64,000 nucleotides of DNA, taken from positions 1 to 64,000 of the forward strand of contig JBAKBP010003157.1 in the NCBI GenBank assembly GCA_037953745.1, written 5' to 3'. Below are positions 11,613-21,953 of the stretch, in pieces. Positions within the stretch are counted from its first letter, which is position 1. Each line of letters starts with the position of its first letter. The translations under genes were made by a program, and so were the position numbers. Below the pieces are notes generated by a model. The model was not told the DNA's origin. It made no database searches and saw only the letters and a program-made list of their open reading frames with translations. This stretch comes from Lithodes maja. Lineage: Eukaryota; Arthropoda; Malacostraca; Decapoda; Lithodidae.

Positions 11613-12329
11613 TATAGGTGGGGGCTGCCGCCCCCACACCCCCGCTGGTTTGGTATTAAAATATATATATGGAGTTCACTGTTCAATAGGTTGCATTCTG
11701 TGAGTGAGGTTCTGAATTTGGAGGGTGAGACTGTGAAGCCCTTTAACGAAGCTATCGGCAGCTTCAGAGATGGAGCTGCTTCGAGCCATGATAGGATGCA
11801 TGACATGTCTTACTCCCCAGACTGGAAAGAGACTCACTGTGTTAAATTTAAAGGGTAACATTAACCTAACCTAACCACCTTACCTAACCTATCCTAGTAT
11901 TATAGGTGGGGGCTGCCGCCCCCACACCCCCGCTGGTTTGGTATTAAAATATATATGGAGTTCACTGTTCAATAGGTTGCGTTCTGTGAGTGAGGTTCTG
12001 AATCTGGAGGGTGAGACTGTGAAGCCCTTGAACGAAGCTATCGGCAGCTTCAGAGATGGAGCTGCTTCGAGCCATGATAGGATGCTTGACATGTCTCACT
12101 CCCCAGACTGGAAAGAGATCTCACAGGTTCACTGTGTTAAATTTAAAGGGTAACATTAGCCTAACCTAACAACCTTACCTAACCTATCCTAGCATTATAG
12201 GTGGGGGCTGCCGCCCCCACACCCCCGCTGGTTTGGTATTAAAGTTATAAAAGATTGACGGTCGCCGAAAAAAAAAGTTGAAGTCTACGGTATTTACTTC
12301 ACAATCTTCAGCTTTGGCTGTGGATAACA

Positions 12330-12415
12330 AGAGGTAAATATTAACTTTTTCACAGTAATTATAATTCCATTTGCGCCGCTACTGACCGATATAGGAATGA
12401 AGTATGGTATATGAC
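12330..12415. repeat. Inverted partner of sequence near 33290-33355
   Basis: GCGCCGCTACTGACCGATATAGGAATGAAGT is matched in reverse complement near 33290-33350. Both lie next to arrays of the hairpin-TTAGG module, which suggests one larger element family. The rest of 12246-12688 shows no gene. Confidence 0.5.
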
Positions 12416-12759
12416 AAATTTATAGAAGCCATATAAATTGATGAGTGTGCTGTGAAACCGGATCTAAAATAATACCCAGCAGTCAAGTGAGTTCACTGCT
12501 CAATAGATGGCTTTCTGAGAGAGAGTTGTCTGAATCTGGAACGAGACCTCACGGGCTCAGTGTTGAGCACACTAGGTCTGGAGTCCAGTAGTCTTAGTGC
12601 GGGCACACAATTTGGAGTGTATACCGGTAACTGTAACATTTGGCTTGGCATGATCAGATATTGGGGTTGGATTATTTATTACAGAAACTGAGGTTCGGTA
12701 ATTTTTTTGATAAATGTTTCGCAATGTTCCCGTTATAATATCCTCAAGTAACCTATTAA

Positions 12760-13399
12760 CCCGGCAAGCGCGATAGGCCTCATGGAAGGCTTCCTATAGG
12801 GAACGCGATAGGCCTCACGGAAGCAGGACCATAAAAAAAGCTTTCCAAAAAAAAAAAGGGCCTATCAAAAAAAAAAAATTTGTCTCTAGGTGAGATAATT
12901 CCCCTCCAGTACTCATCCATGTAAATCTCACCCACCCCCCTCCCCTCCTTCCCCACCTTATTCCCCCCTCCCTCCCCTCCTCAATTATCACCTATTTTCC
13001 CTCTTATTATCATCATTTATCGGTTATTTTTCTCTCCCGCGATAATGTAGCACAAGTGGGTTGCAGAAAAGATCGATATGTAACACCCAGACACCAGCCC
13101 ACACCGCCCCGCTCGTCTCAGTTACCTCACAGACAGCGAGAGAGGAGGGTTGACTGTAGCTCTCTCTCGCCTGACATTACGACCGGGTGGCCAATATCTT
13201 CGTTTTTCACCACCCAAATGCTTTTCCCACTTATTTTAGCACTCTTGAAGGTTCATATATACATCATATATGTAAAATAAAAGCATACCGAAAACAAATA
13301 ATGGTCTATATTGTAAATATAACGAATTCTGTCAGAATCCAAGGCTAGAAATACACAAATAACTACCCTAGCCCCTAGGTCTATTTAGCGCTTACCGGG
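12760..13399. mobile_element. 640-bp piggyBac-like non-autonomous element
   Basis: The termini are CCCGGCAAGCGC and, inverted, CCCGGTAAGCGC (11 of 12 matching), flanked by TTAA on both sides (12756-12759, 13400-13403). TTAA duplication and CCC-type ends are typical of the piggyBac superfamily. The opposite arm of the host inverted repeat carries one TTAA at the matching place, an internal empty-site control. The inside contains CT-rich tracts and no credible ORF. Confidence 0.85.
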
Positions 13400-13622
13400 T
13401 TAAGAACTGGTCAGGGGACTGGTTATAACTTGTAGGATGTTTAATTGAAGTGCGGAAATCAGTATTTACTGAGAAATAAGTCTTAAAATGCGCTATGGGT
13501 CACCCAGGGTCCCTGCCCTGTTTCCCAGGTAAACAATGACCAGTTCAGGCAAAAATCCACCAGGGGGCAGCAGGTAGGCTATGCTGAAATCTGTCTATAA
13601 AAAAACTTATATTATTTAGATA

Positions 13623-13700
13623 GTTAGGTTAGGTTAGGTTAAGTTAGGTTAGGTTAGGTTAGGTTAGGTTAAGTTAAGTTAGGTTAGGTTAGGTTAGGTT
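13623..13700 (+). repeat. Interstitial (TTAGG)n array
   Basis: About 15 units of GGTTA/TTAGG with a few AAGTT variants lie in the spacer of the large inverted repeat. TTAGG is the common arthropod telomere repeat. The array is short, degenerate and internal, so it is not a chromosome end. Confidence 0.9.
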
Positions 13701-14186
13701 CTTTATTATTTATCTATCTATAGAATAAGAGTCTGGTGAAACATAGCGCATCTGTTTTTTATGGACGGATTTCAGCATAGCCTACCGGCTGCCCCCTGGT
13801 GGATTTTGCCTGAACTAGTCATTGTTTACCTGGGAAACCGAGGGCAGGGACCCTGGGTGACCCATAGCGCATTTTAAGACTGTTATTTCTCAGTAAATAC
13901 TGATTTCCGCACTTCAATTAAACATCCAAGTTATAACTAGTCCCCTGACCAGTTCTTAATAGGTTACTTGAGGATATTATAACAGGAACATTGCGAAACA
14001 TTTACCGATTTTCTTTAACCTCGTCATAGTGAATTATAAATGTAAATGAGTATTTGCTTTGATCATTGTGGGAGGTCGGTTTTGCTGAATAATAAAGGTC
14101 ACTGGGCAGTTTGTACCGGAATGTGGTGGTTTACAAGTATACATTTTTGCAGCGCAGAGTGTAGAGACAGGCTGAGACATCTGGCA

Positions 14187-14372
14187 GGAGTGACTGTTGG
14201 ATCCTGCCTGTACCCTGACAGTCGGGGCATACTCTCCAAGGGTTACGTCAGTAACTGTTGGATCCTGCCTGTACCCTGACAGTTGGGGCATACTCTCCAA
14301 GGGTTACGTCAGTGACTGTTGGATCGTTCCTGTACCCTGACAGTCGGGGCATACTCTCCAAGGGTCAAGTCA
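14187..14372 (+). repeat. Three tandem copies of a 61-62-bp unit
   Basis: ACTGTTGGATC..CCTGTACCCTGACAGT.GGGGCATACTCTCCAAGGGT recurs at about 14190, 14252 and 14313. Each unit has CCTGTACCCTGACAGT in common. The frames across it are repeat artefacts. Confidence 0.85.
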
Positions 14373-14515
14373 GTGCTGTGGGTCACTGTATCTGCTCAGC
14401 TGTCTACCTTGCTCTACCAAGTTGGCCTGCTTTGGACATTCCTGCAATTTTGGAATCTCTGGAGTACATCCTTCTGGGCCGCAACAGATGGCCCTTATGG
14501 AGTGTCCCTTCTCTT

Positions 14516-15065
14516 TTAACCCTCTCAGACATATGACGCGATTTTGAGCCGATTAGGGATACTTTAAAGCCTTTGTTACCATCAGGGGTATTTAGAGACC
14601 TTTAGTTTAGTTACTTCAACCTCTGCAGTTGTCTTTGAGTTAGCGGTGTTGAGCCTATTGGGGATACGTTAAAGCCTTTGTTACCATCAGGGGTATTTGT
14701 AAACTTTTAGTTTAGTTACTTCAACCTCTGCAGTTGTCTTCGAGTTAGCCGTGTTGAGCCTATTGGGGATACTTTAAAGCCTTTGTTACCATCAGGGGTA
14801 TTTAAAAACCTTTAGTTTAGTTACTTCAACCTCTGCAGTTGTCTTCGAGTTAGCCGTGTTGAGCCTATTGGGGATACTTTAAAGCCTTTGTTACCATCAG
14901 GGGTATTTAAAAACCTTTAGTTTAGTTACTTCAACCTCTGCAGTTGTCTTTGAGTTAGCTGTGGGCAGAAAACTAATTTTGGAGAGGTAATTATAAGAGT
15001 GAGAGAACTCTATTTCTTATTGCTAATCTGGCAACCTCTGCATCATATGAGTGTGAAGGGGTTAA
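14516..15065 (+). mobile_element. PB-VNTR MITE copy 2 (four units)
   Basis: TTAA-flanked, starting TTAACCCTCTCAGACATATG and ending with CATATGAGTGTGAAGGGGTTAA-like sequence. Four 105-bp units share TACTTCAACCTCTGCAGTTG. The non-repeated flank (GGCAGAAAACTAATTTTGG and GAACTCTATTTCTTATTGC) sits at one end only. Confidence 0.85.
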
Positions 15066-15215
15066 AGAGAGATGTAAAGTGTTGTGGAGCATAATAATTG
15101 CTATGTTGCAAAATAAAATAAAGTTGTTTGAAGATCAACTATATATTTAATAAGTTTCCTATTTCTTATAATATAATTATCCAAAAATCTAAATTACGTG
15201 GGAATGTGTTATACT

Positions 15216-15539
15216 TTAAGGGGATGTTTTTAGTGTGTTTCCTACTCCTCCAGCAATCTTAAAATGTCACCCCCTTTCAAGATAAATTTGTACATTTTTC
15301 AGTAGAAAAATGTCTCGGCCAAAGGCCGGTTACTCTTAAACTACAGGCTCGCTATCGCTCGCCAGGATAAAATTCACCTAAATGGTACGAAAGATCTTAA
15401 AATTGACAGAATGGGGCGTAACTTCTTAAAATCGCCAAAATAATGGGGCGAACGTCTTACAATCTCAAAAGCAAGGGGGCTAGACATGAGGGAGAAAGGA
15501 GTCTAGAAAAAAGTCCCTCAAGTGGAAATCTCCCGTTAA
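15216..15539 (-). mobile_element. TM1 MITE copy
   Basis: TTAAGGGGATG at one end and TCTCCCGTTAA at the other. The internal palindromes CATTTTTCAGTAGAAAAATG and GGCC..GGCC and the AATGGGGCG repeats are present. It is non-coding. Confidence 0.75.
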
Positions 15540-15574
15540 TATGAAATGAACGTCAACATGAAAAAAACCCAAAC

Positions 15575-15868
15575 ACATTTGAAAAGATCATATGTGCTAT
15601 GATATGTGCTTAGTTAGAAATGTGCAATACTCTTAAAGATCATATTATGTGCTATGATTATATGTGCTTAGTTAGAAATGTGCAATACTCTTAAAGATCA
15701 TATTATGTGCTATGATTATATGTGCTTAGTTAGAAATGTGCAATACTCTTAAAGATCATATGTGCTATGATTATAATTGATGTGCTTAGTTAGAAATGTG
15801 CAATACTCTTAAAGATCATATGTGCTATGATTATATGTGCTTAGTTAGAAATGTGCAATACTCTAAAT
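15575..15868 (+). repeat. 58-bp minisatellite, about five units
   Basis: Units share TTAGTTAGAAATGTGCAATACTC and GATCATAT(TAT)GTGCTATGAT. The last unit runs straight into the coding sequence of the CR1-like LINE (its MCNTLN residues are part of the unit), so the array probably grew from the 5' edge of that LINE. Confidence 0.8.
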
Positions 15869-17475
15869 AGTCATTTCCTTTCTGTTTTTACAAACGAAAA
15901 TTTAGATAAAGTTCCAGTAGTCAACCAAGTTTTTAACGGTAGTATAGACGAAATATTAAGCACAGTTCAGGCCACTAGTGACGAAGTAATTAAGGAAATA
16001 GATAGACTAAAACCCCAAAAATCTCCAGGTCCAGATGAGGTGTATGCTAGGGTATTAAAAGAATGCAAGGACGAATTAAGTTACCCATTAACTCACCTAT
16101 TTAATAATTCACTAGCTTTAGGCTTGGTTCCTGATTCATGGAAGCTTGCAAATATAATTCAGATATTTAAAAAAAGGTGATAAGTCCATAGCATCAAATT
16201 ACCGTCCTATTAGTCTCACATCAATTATAGGGAAATTGCTAGAATCAATTATTGCCAGAAAAAATTAGAAATCACTTAGATATGTTCAAGTTAATAAAAC
16301 TCAACATGGTTTCACTCCAGGACGATCCTGCCTAACAAATTTACTCTGTGTTTTCTCAGGTTTATGAAGCGGTAGATAACGACAAGTCATATGATATAGT
16401 TTACTTAGACTTCAGTAAGGCCTTTGATAAAGTTCCACATGAAAGGCTGTTAAGGAAGATAGAAGGACATGGTATTGGGGGGATGCTACTCAAGTGGATT
16501 AAGTCATGGCTGACTGGTAGGAAACGGAGTTAGTATAAATGGTGTAAAATCGGACTGGGGATTAGTTAAAAGTGGGGTCCCCCAAGGGTCGGTTTTGGGG
16601 CCCCTTCTGTTCATTATCTACATAAATGATCTTGACTCGGGCATAAAGAGTAGGATCAGTAAATTTGCTGATACTAAAATAGGTAGGATAATAGAGTCCG
16701 CTAGCGACAGGGAATGTCTTCAAAATGATTTCGATCACTTGCACGAGTGGTCCATAAATTGGCAGATGAGTTTCAATATAGACAAATGTAAGGTATTAAG
16801 GATTGGAAATCGTAATTTAGATGCTAAATACAAACTAGACAATGTAGAATTGGATAACTCAGAGTGTGAGAAGGATCTGGGGGTGCTCATTAGTAATGAT
16901 CTGAAACCCAGAAAACCGTGTATAAGTGTTAGGAATAGGGCAAATAGAATTCTAGGATTCATATCTAGGAGTGTTAGCAACAGGACTGCTGAAGTTTTCT
17001 TAAAACTATACTTAGCTCTAGTAAGACCCCATTTAGACTATGCTGTTCAATTTTGGTGCCCTTATTATAGAATGGATATAGACCCTTTAGAGGCGGTCCA
17101 AAGAAGAATGACCAAAAAGATACATACTGTAATATTATAAATTTATCGTATGAGGAGAGGTTGAAAGTCTTAGGACTGCACTCACTAGAGAGACGAAGAT
17201 GTAGGGGAGACATGATGGAGGTATTTAAATGGATAAAAGGTTTAAATAAGGGAGATATAGATGAGGTATTAAAGCTAAAGAACGGCGACATAACCCGCTC
17301 AAATGGTTTCAAGTTAGATAAGTTTAGATTTAGGAAAGATATAGGAAAGCACTGGTTTGGAAATAGAGTTGTTAACATGTGGAATGCACTGCCCAGAACA
17401 GTAATTAGCTCAGAAACAGTTGAAAGCTTTAAGCATAAGTTGGATTCCCATATGGGTGATATGGGCTGGGTGTGA
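15851..17475 (+). pseudogene. CR1-like LINE polymerase remnant, copy 1
   Basis: Four open segments (15851-16180, 16348-16533, 16595-17140, 17161-17475) follow one reverse transcriptase in order: the finger region with KSPGPDEVYARVLKEC, palm motif A in YLDFSKAFDKVPHERLL, motif B GVPQGSVLGPLLFIIYIN, then the FADD box, connection and C-terminal region ending MGDMGWV. Frameshifts near 16180, 16260-16340 and 16530, and one near 17140, break it. The FADD box here reads FADTK: three bases are lost, removing one catalytic aspartate. The related copy at 56227 keeps FADDTK. Confidence 0.8.
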
Positions 17476-17640
17476 ATGGGAGCTGCTTCATGTGGGCCGC
17501 ATGGCCAGATGCAGTTTCCCGCGATCTTATGACCTTATGTTGTTATGTAATTGGGGTTGGGTGTGACGGGGATCTGCCTTGTGTGGGCCGATCGGCTTTT
17601 TGCAGACTCCCATTTTCTTATGTTCTTCTTATGTAGTGGT
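17476..17640 (+). mobile_element. CR1-like LINE 3' UTR and tail
   Basis: Two imperfect direct copies of a GTGTGGGCCGATCGGC-type block are followed by CCCATTTTCTTATGTTCTTC, a short terminal repeat of the kind that ends CR1-group LINEs. The same doubled block and tail follow the copy that ends at 57481. Confidence 0.65.
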
Positions 17641-17744
17641 ACCGGTACGGTATATATTTGTGTTGTATTTACATTATAATGATTTGTATTAGCCTATAAC
17701 TCCTTCCATCTTAACACTATCTGGTCCATCGTCTTGGGGGTTAT

Positions 17745-17835
17745 CATATATTTTAATGACACGCATAACAAAGCCACTCCAACAGCTTCCTCTCTCTCTC
17801 CAATACCCCTTCTCCCCTCTCTACACTTCAGAAAA
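17745..17835 (+). mobile_element. SINE 3' fragment (family S1)
   Basis: CATAACAAAGCCACTCCAAC and CAGCTTCCTCTCTCTCTCC followed by ACCCCTTCT are shared with 31740-31820 and 45290-45365. Only the 3' portion is present here. The rest of 17640-18046 shows no gene. Confidence 0.5.
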
Positions 17836-18046
17836 ATAGGAAAAGTAGAATGTAGATACGAGGTGCCGTTGTAAAGGCTTATCCCTCAATACCTTCACCT
17901 GACCTGACCCAATGCCTTCCCTGACCTTGTTTTATTATAATTGAGGATGAGGGAGGGAGTGAGGTGAAAGGGTGAAGAGAGTTACACAGAATTACACAGA
18001 TACTCAAACCACACAGACTTTTTGGTACCTAATAGGTGGTTCGGCC

Positions 18047-18596
18047 TTAACCCCTTCAGACTCATATGACGCAGAGGTTGCCAGATTAGCAATAAGAAAT
18101 AGAGTTCTCTCACTCTTATAATTACCTCTCCAAAAATAGTTTTCTGCCCACAGCTAACTCAAAGACAACTGCAGAGGTTGAAGTAACTAAACTAAAGGTT
18201 TCTAAATACCCCTGATGGTAACAAAGGCTTTAAAGTATCCCCAATAGGCTCAACACAGCTAACTCAAAGACAACTGCAGAGGTTGAAGTAACTAAACTAA
18301 AGGTTTATAAATACCCCTGATGGTAACAAAGGCTTTAAAGTATCCCCAATAGGCTCAACACAGCTAACTCAAAGACAACTGCAGAGGTTGAAGTAACTAA
18401 ACTAAAGGTTTCCAAATACCCCTGACGGTGACAAAGGCTTTAAAGTATCCCCAATAGGCTCAACACAGCTAACTCAAAAACAACTGCAGAGGTTGAAGTA
18501 ACTAAACTAAAGGTTTCTAAATACCCCTGATGGTAACAAAGGCCTTAAAGTATCCCTAATCGGCTCAAAATTGCGTCATATGTCGGAGAGGGTTAA
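18047..18596 (-). mobile_element. PB-VNTR MITE copy 3 (four units)
   Basis: TTAA on both sides. It starts TTAACCCCTTCAGACTCATA and ends CATATGTCGGAGAGGGTTAA. CAGCTAACTC marks unit starts at 18151, 18256, 18361 and 18466, exactly 105 bp apart. Confidence 0.85.
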
Positions 18597-18773
18597 TACA
18601 ACTAGAGACAGGGACAGTTTAAAGTAGAAGGATAGGACAGCGAAGTAAAAGGCTCTCTCACCACCCTCCGTACCAGATAATAGGATGAAATGTACCGGTA
18701 ACATTATGGATCTAAAAATGCCTACAAGGAAAGTTGTTATATTGGGTAGAACACAATTAGTCAGAAAGGGAAC

Positions 18774-19109
18774 TTAAGGGGAGGTTTTTAGTTGATTCTC
18801 TAGACTTCCATCAAACTTAAAATTACTCCCCCTTGACCCCCTTTCAAGATAAATTTGTACATTTTTCGGTAGAAAAATGTCCAGGCCGAAGGCCAATTCC
18901 CCGTAAATTACAGGCTCGCTATCGCTCGCCAGGAAAAAATCGACACCTAAATGGCACGAATGGTCTTAAAATTGACAGAAATGGGGCGAGGGTTCTTAAA
19001 ATCGCCAAACTAATGGGGCAAGCGTCTTTAAATCTCAAAAGCAATGGGGCTAAACATGAGGGAGAAAGGAGTCAAGAAAAAAATCCCTCAAGTGGAAATC
19101 TCCCCTTAA
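18774..19109 (-). mobile_element. TM1 MITE copy, full length
   Basis: TTAAGGGGAGGTTTTTAG to GAAATCTCCCCTTAA, 336 bp. All family motifs are present, including CATTTTTCGGTAGAAAAATG and GGCTCGCTATCGCTCGCC. It is adjacent to the long foldback that shares the same internal motifs. Confidence 0.85.
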
Positions 19110-19125
19110 ACTTATATAGGCTACC

Positions 19126-19502
19126 GGGGGGTGACCTGCTTTTTGTTATTTCTCTCCTTTTCTTTCTTTCTCTGGCTTGTATCCATTCGGCCCCATTCAG
19201 CCATCTATTTTAAGACGTTTATCCCCATCTAGGTGTCGATTTCCTCCTGGCGAGCGATAGCGAGCCAGCATTATATGAAGAGATCCGGCTTCGCCGGAGA
19301 CATTTTTCTATCGAAAAATGTACAAATTTAGCCTGCTGTCAAACAAAAATAAGAAATATGCTGGCTCGCTACCGCTCACCAGTAAAAAACTGACACTTGG
19401 ATGGGGATAAACGTCTTAAAACAGTAGGCTGAATGGGGCCAAATGGATACAAGCCAGAGAAAGATAGAAAAGGACAGAACAAAAACAGGTCACCCCCCTT
19501 AA
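19126..19502. mobile_element. Long foldback element sharing TM1 internal motifs
   Basis: The left arm (about 19126-19280) and right arm (about 19350-19500) are inverted copies of roughly 150 bp: GGGGGGTGACCTG, TTTCTCTGGCTTGTATCCAT, GGCCCCATTCAGCC, TTTTAAGACGTTTATCCCCAT and the GCGAGCGATAGCGAGCC type block. The loop holds CATTTTTCTATCGAAAAATG and GCTTCGCCGG. The right arm ends in TTAA. It looks like a TM1 relative rearranged into an inverted duplication. Confidence 0.75.
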
Positions 19503-19607
19503 CCCAAGCTCCATCATATGATCGTCCAGTCTTTCCTTAAACGTATCAATTGCTTTACTGTGGAGACATTTACATAGATACACTGACCACACAGACCTTA
19601 CGATCCC

Positions 19608-19642
19608 AGCGAGGAGAGAGAGAGAGAGAGAGAGAGAGACCA
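19608..19642 (+). repeat. (GA)n microsatellite
   Basis: Uninterrupted GAGAGA tract following CCAGCGAGGAGAGA. No gene is evident between here and the next repeats. Confidence 0.9.
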
Positions 19643-20084
19643 AAAAAACTAATACCAGGTGTCACATCACTCTTTTTTCGGCAATTGTGGTCTCGCATGG
19701 TTTTGTTTTTCCAAGTAAAGTTACTGTACCGGTATATATATATATTTTTTTTTCAGCCTCCTAAAATCAAATGCATTCGGTCTAGTTGTCGAAATTCCAA
19801 TGCCAAAATACCAAACCTAAGATAAACAAAATAGACGAAATATACAGCTTAGGAAGGATGGGTGAATGGGACTCGTTAGCCTTGGTCGGCAACTCATCTA
19901 GGGGAGACAACCTTATACAAATCTGGGTGGATGGGACTCGTCAGCCTTGGTTGGCAACCTGTCTAGGGGAGTAAACCTGATACAAATCCGTACTGCTTAC
20001 CTTAGGGTAAGGCAGGTTAGTGGATGGATTAGCCGAACACCACTGTAGAAAAATAGTGCTAACAAGATACACAGAGGGCCTCGG

Positions 20085-20240
20085 AGTCGGACGGATCCTA
20101 AATTGAGTGGTCAATCCTGTAAGTCCTTCACTAAACTGGCTCGGGTTGTCCCTCTCACAAGGAATAGGTCCGCTTGGGGGCATTCTGTGTATGGCCACCC
20201 TCGTAAGGGGAGTAAGGCGTCCGGCAATAGATAGATAGAA
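20085..20240 (+). mobile_element. RTE-like LINE 3' end with ATAG tail
   Basis: GGCCACCCTCGTAAGGGGAG and GGCGTCCGGCAATAGATAGATAG resemble the 3' end of the RTE-like LINE that finishes at about 43692 (GGCCACCCCTTCGGGGATCA, GCAATAGATAGATAG). The same 3' block occurs inverted at 45930-46075. No coding part remains. Confidence 0.55.
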
Positions 20241-20321
20241 AGGATCTTTGGGGATTAAAAGGGTAAACACGATCTCAATTATTAACCCTCTGATTTCCAT
20301 ACTTTCTTCCTACGGTAATTT

Positions 20322-20475
20322 GAATAAAACCGTCTAATGATAGCCAAAATAGGCCTACACTGTCAAAACACGTCATAATCCTCAAAAGGGGGTTCCGTAA
20401 CACATGCAGTACCGGTCACGTCCTTTGCATTATATTCTGGCAACTATCGGAAGGTTTATTTCAGCTTAGGGAGGA
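20322..20475. repeat. Foldback repeat FB1, intact copy
   Basis: The left part GAATAAAACCGTCTAATGATAGCC and the right part GGCAACTATCGGAAGGTTTATTTC are imperfect inverted copies. Related pieces flank other TM1 insertions. Confidence 0.5.
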
Positions 20476-20487
20476 TGTCTTTAACTG

Positions 20488-20825
20488 TTAAGGAGAGATG
20501 TCCACTTGAGGGATTTTTTTTTCTTGACTCCTTTCTCCCTCATGTTTAGCCCCATTGTTTTTCTAAATTTATGACGTTTGCCCCATTATTTTGACTATTT
20601 TAAGAACCCTCGCCCCATTTCTGTCAATTTTAAGACCTTTCGTGCCATTTAGGTGTCGATTTTATCCTGGCGAGCGATAGCGAGCCTGTAATTTAAGAGG
20701 AACCGGCTTTCAGCCGGGACATTTTTCTACCGAAAAATGTACAAATTTATCTTGAAAGGGGCTCAAGGGGGTGTAATCTTAAGCTTGAAGGATATCTAGG
20801 GACCAAACTAAAAACCTCCCCTTAA
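20488..20825 (+). mobile_element. TM1 MITE copy, full length
   Basis: TTAAGGAGAGATGTCCACTT to AAACCTCCCCTTAA, 338 bp. It includes three consecutive units with TTTTAAGA/TTTATGAC cores and the palindrome CATTTTTCTACCGAAAAATG. No ORF. Confidence 0.85.
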
Positions 20826-20955
20826 TTAAAAGACTACAGACTATCTCGATCCTTTTAGCTACCGGTACCATGGGCCTATATCCTTCCTAAGCTTCATAAA
20901 ATAGTACCGTATAAATGGAGCTCAAATAAAAAAGGAAGCGCCGTTACTGTAAGGG

Positions 20956-21292
20956 TTAAGGGGAGATTTCCACTTCAGGGATTTTTTTTCTTTAACCCCT
21001 TCTCCCTCATGTTTAGCCCCATTGCTTTTGAGATTTTAAGACGTGCGCACCATTAGTTTGGCGATTTTAAGAACTTTCACCCAATTTATGTCACTTTTAA
21101 GACCTTTCGTCCCATTTAGGTGTTGATTTTTTCCTGGCGAGCGATAGCGAGCCTGCAATTTAAGAGGAATCGGCCTTCGGCCGGGACATTTTTCTACCGA
21201 AAAAATTACAAATTTATCTTGAAAGGGGGTCAAGGGGGTGTAATTTCAAGCTTGATGGAAGTCTAGGAAACACACTAAAAACCTCCCCTTAA
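20956..21292 (+). mobile_element. TM1 MITE copy, full length
   Basis: TTAAGGGGAGATTTCCACTT to AAAACCTCCCCTTAA, 337 bp, in the same orientation as its neighbour 130 bp upstream. GGCCTTCGGCC and the three 33-bp repeats are intact. Confidence 0.85.
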
Positions 21293-21309
21293 GGGTGGGG
21301 AAGAGAGGA

Positions 21310-21523
21310 CATTGGTCTGACACGGTAGGGTGCTGGAGCGTGTGAGTGTGTGTGTGTAGAGGTGGGGCGGGAAGGAGGGGATTCAACACACACACACACA
21401 CACACACACACACATCTATAAGGGATGAGAAGGAAGGACATTAGTTAGATACGGTAGGGTGGTGGTGTGTGAGAGAGAGAGTGTGTGTGTGTGTGTAGAG
21501 GTGGGGCGGGAAGGAGGGGATTC

Positions 21524-21576
<53 letters not shown>

Positions 21577-21640
21577 CTATAAGGGATGAGAAGGAAGGAC
21601 ATTAGTTAGATACGGTAGGGTGGTGGTGTGTGTGAGAGAG

Positions 21641-21675
<35 letters not shown>

Positions 21676-21699
21676 GTGGGGCGGGAAGGAGGGGATTCA

Positions 21700-21759
<60 letters not shown>

Positions 21760-21808
21760 CTATAAGGGATGAGAAGGAAGGACATTAGTTAGATACGGTA
21801 GGGTGGTG

Positions 21809-21851
<43 letters not shown>

Positions 21852-21889
21852 TGTGTGTGTGTGTGTAGAGGTGGGGCGGGAAGGAGGGG

Positions 21890-21953
<64 letters not shown>

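Larger units (their letters stand above)
10590..12245. repeat. About 286-bp tandem array, split by a LINE
   Basis: Units share GTGAGTGAGGTTCTGAAT (at 10611, 11700 and 11986), GCAGCTTCAGAGATGGAGCT, a CCTAACCTAACAACCTTACC stretch and the hairpin GTGGGGGCTGCCGCCCCCAC. The spacing between the last two units is 286 bp. Removing the inserted LINE (about 10838-11612) makes the first spacing about 300 bp. Each unit therefore contains one hairpin-TTAGG module, the same module that is dispersed at 25 kb, 33 kb, 35 kb and 37 kb. Confidence 0.75.
12689..14022. repeat. Large inverted repeat with a (TTAGG)n core
   Basis: The right arm (13754-14022) is an inverted copy of 13404-13608 plus 12689-12755, at high identity over about 270 bp. 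Shared blocks include GCATAGCCTACC, CCCCCTGGTGGATTTT, CAGGGACCCTGGGTGACCC and AGTAAATACTGATTTCCGC. The spacer (13609-13753) holds a degenerate TTAGG array. The left arm is split by a 640-bp TTAA element, while the right arm keeps the unoccupied TTAA (CCAGTTCTTAATAGG). Confidence 0.85.

Noticed and set aside
13623..13700. A true telomere or chromosome end
   Set aside because: The array is 78 bp, degenerate and flanked on both sides by inverted repeat arms and further genome sequence.
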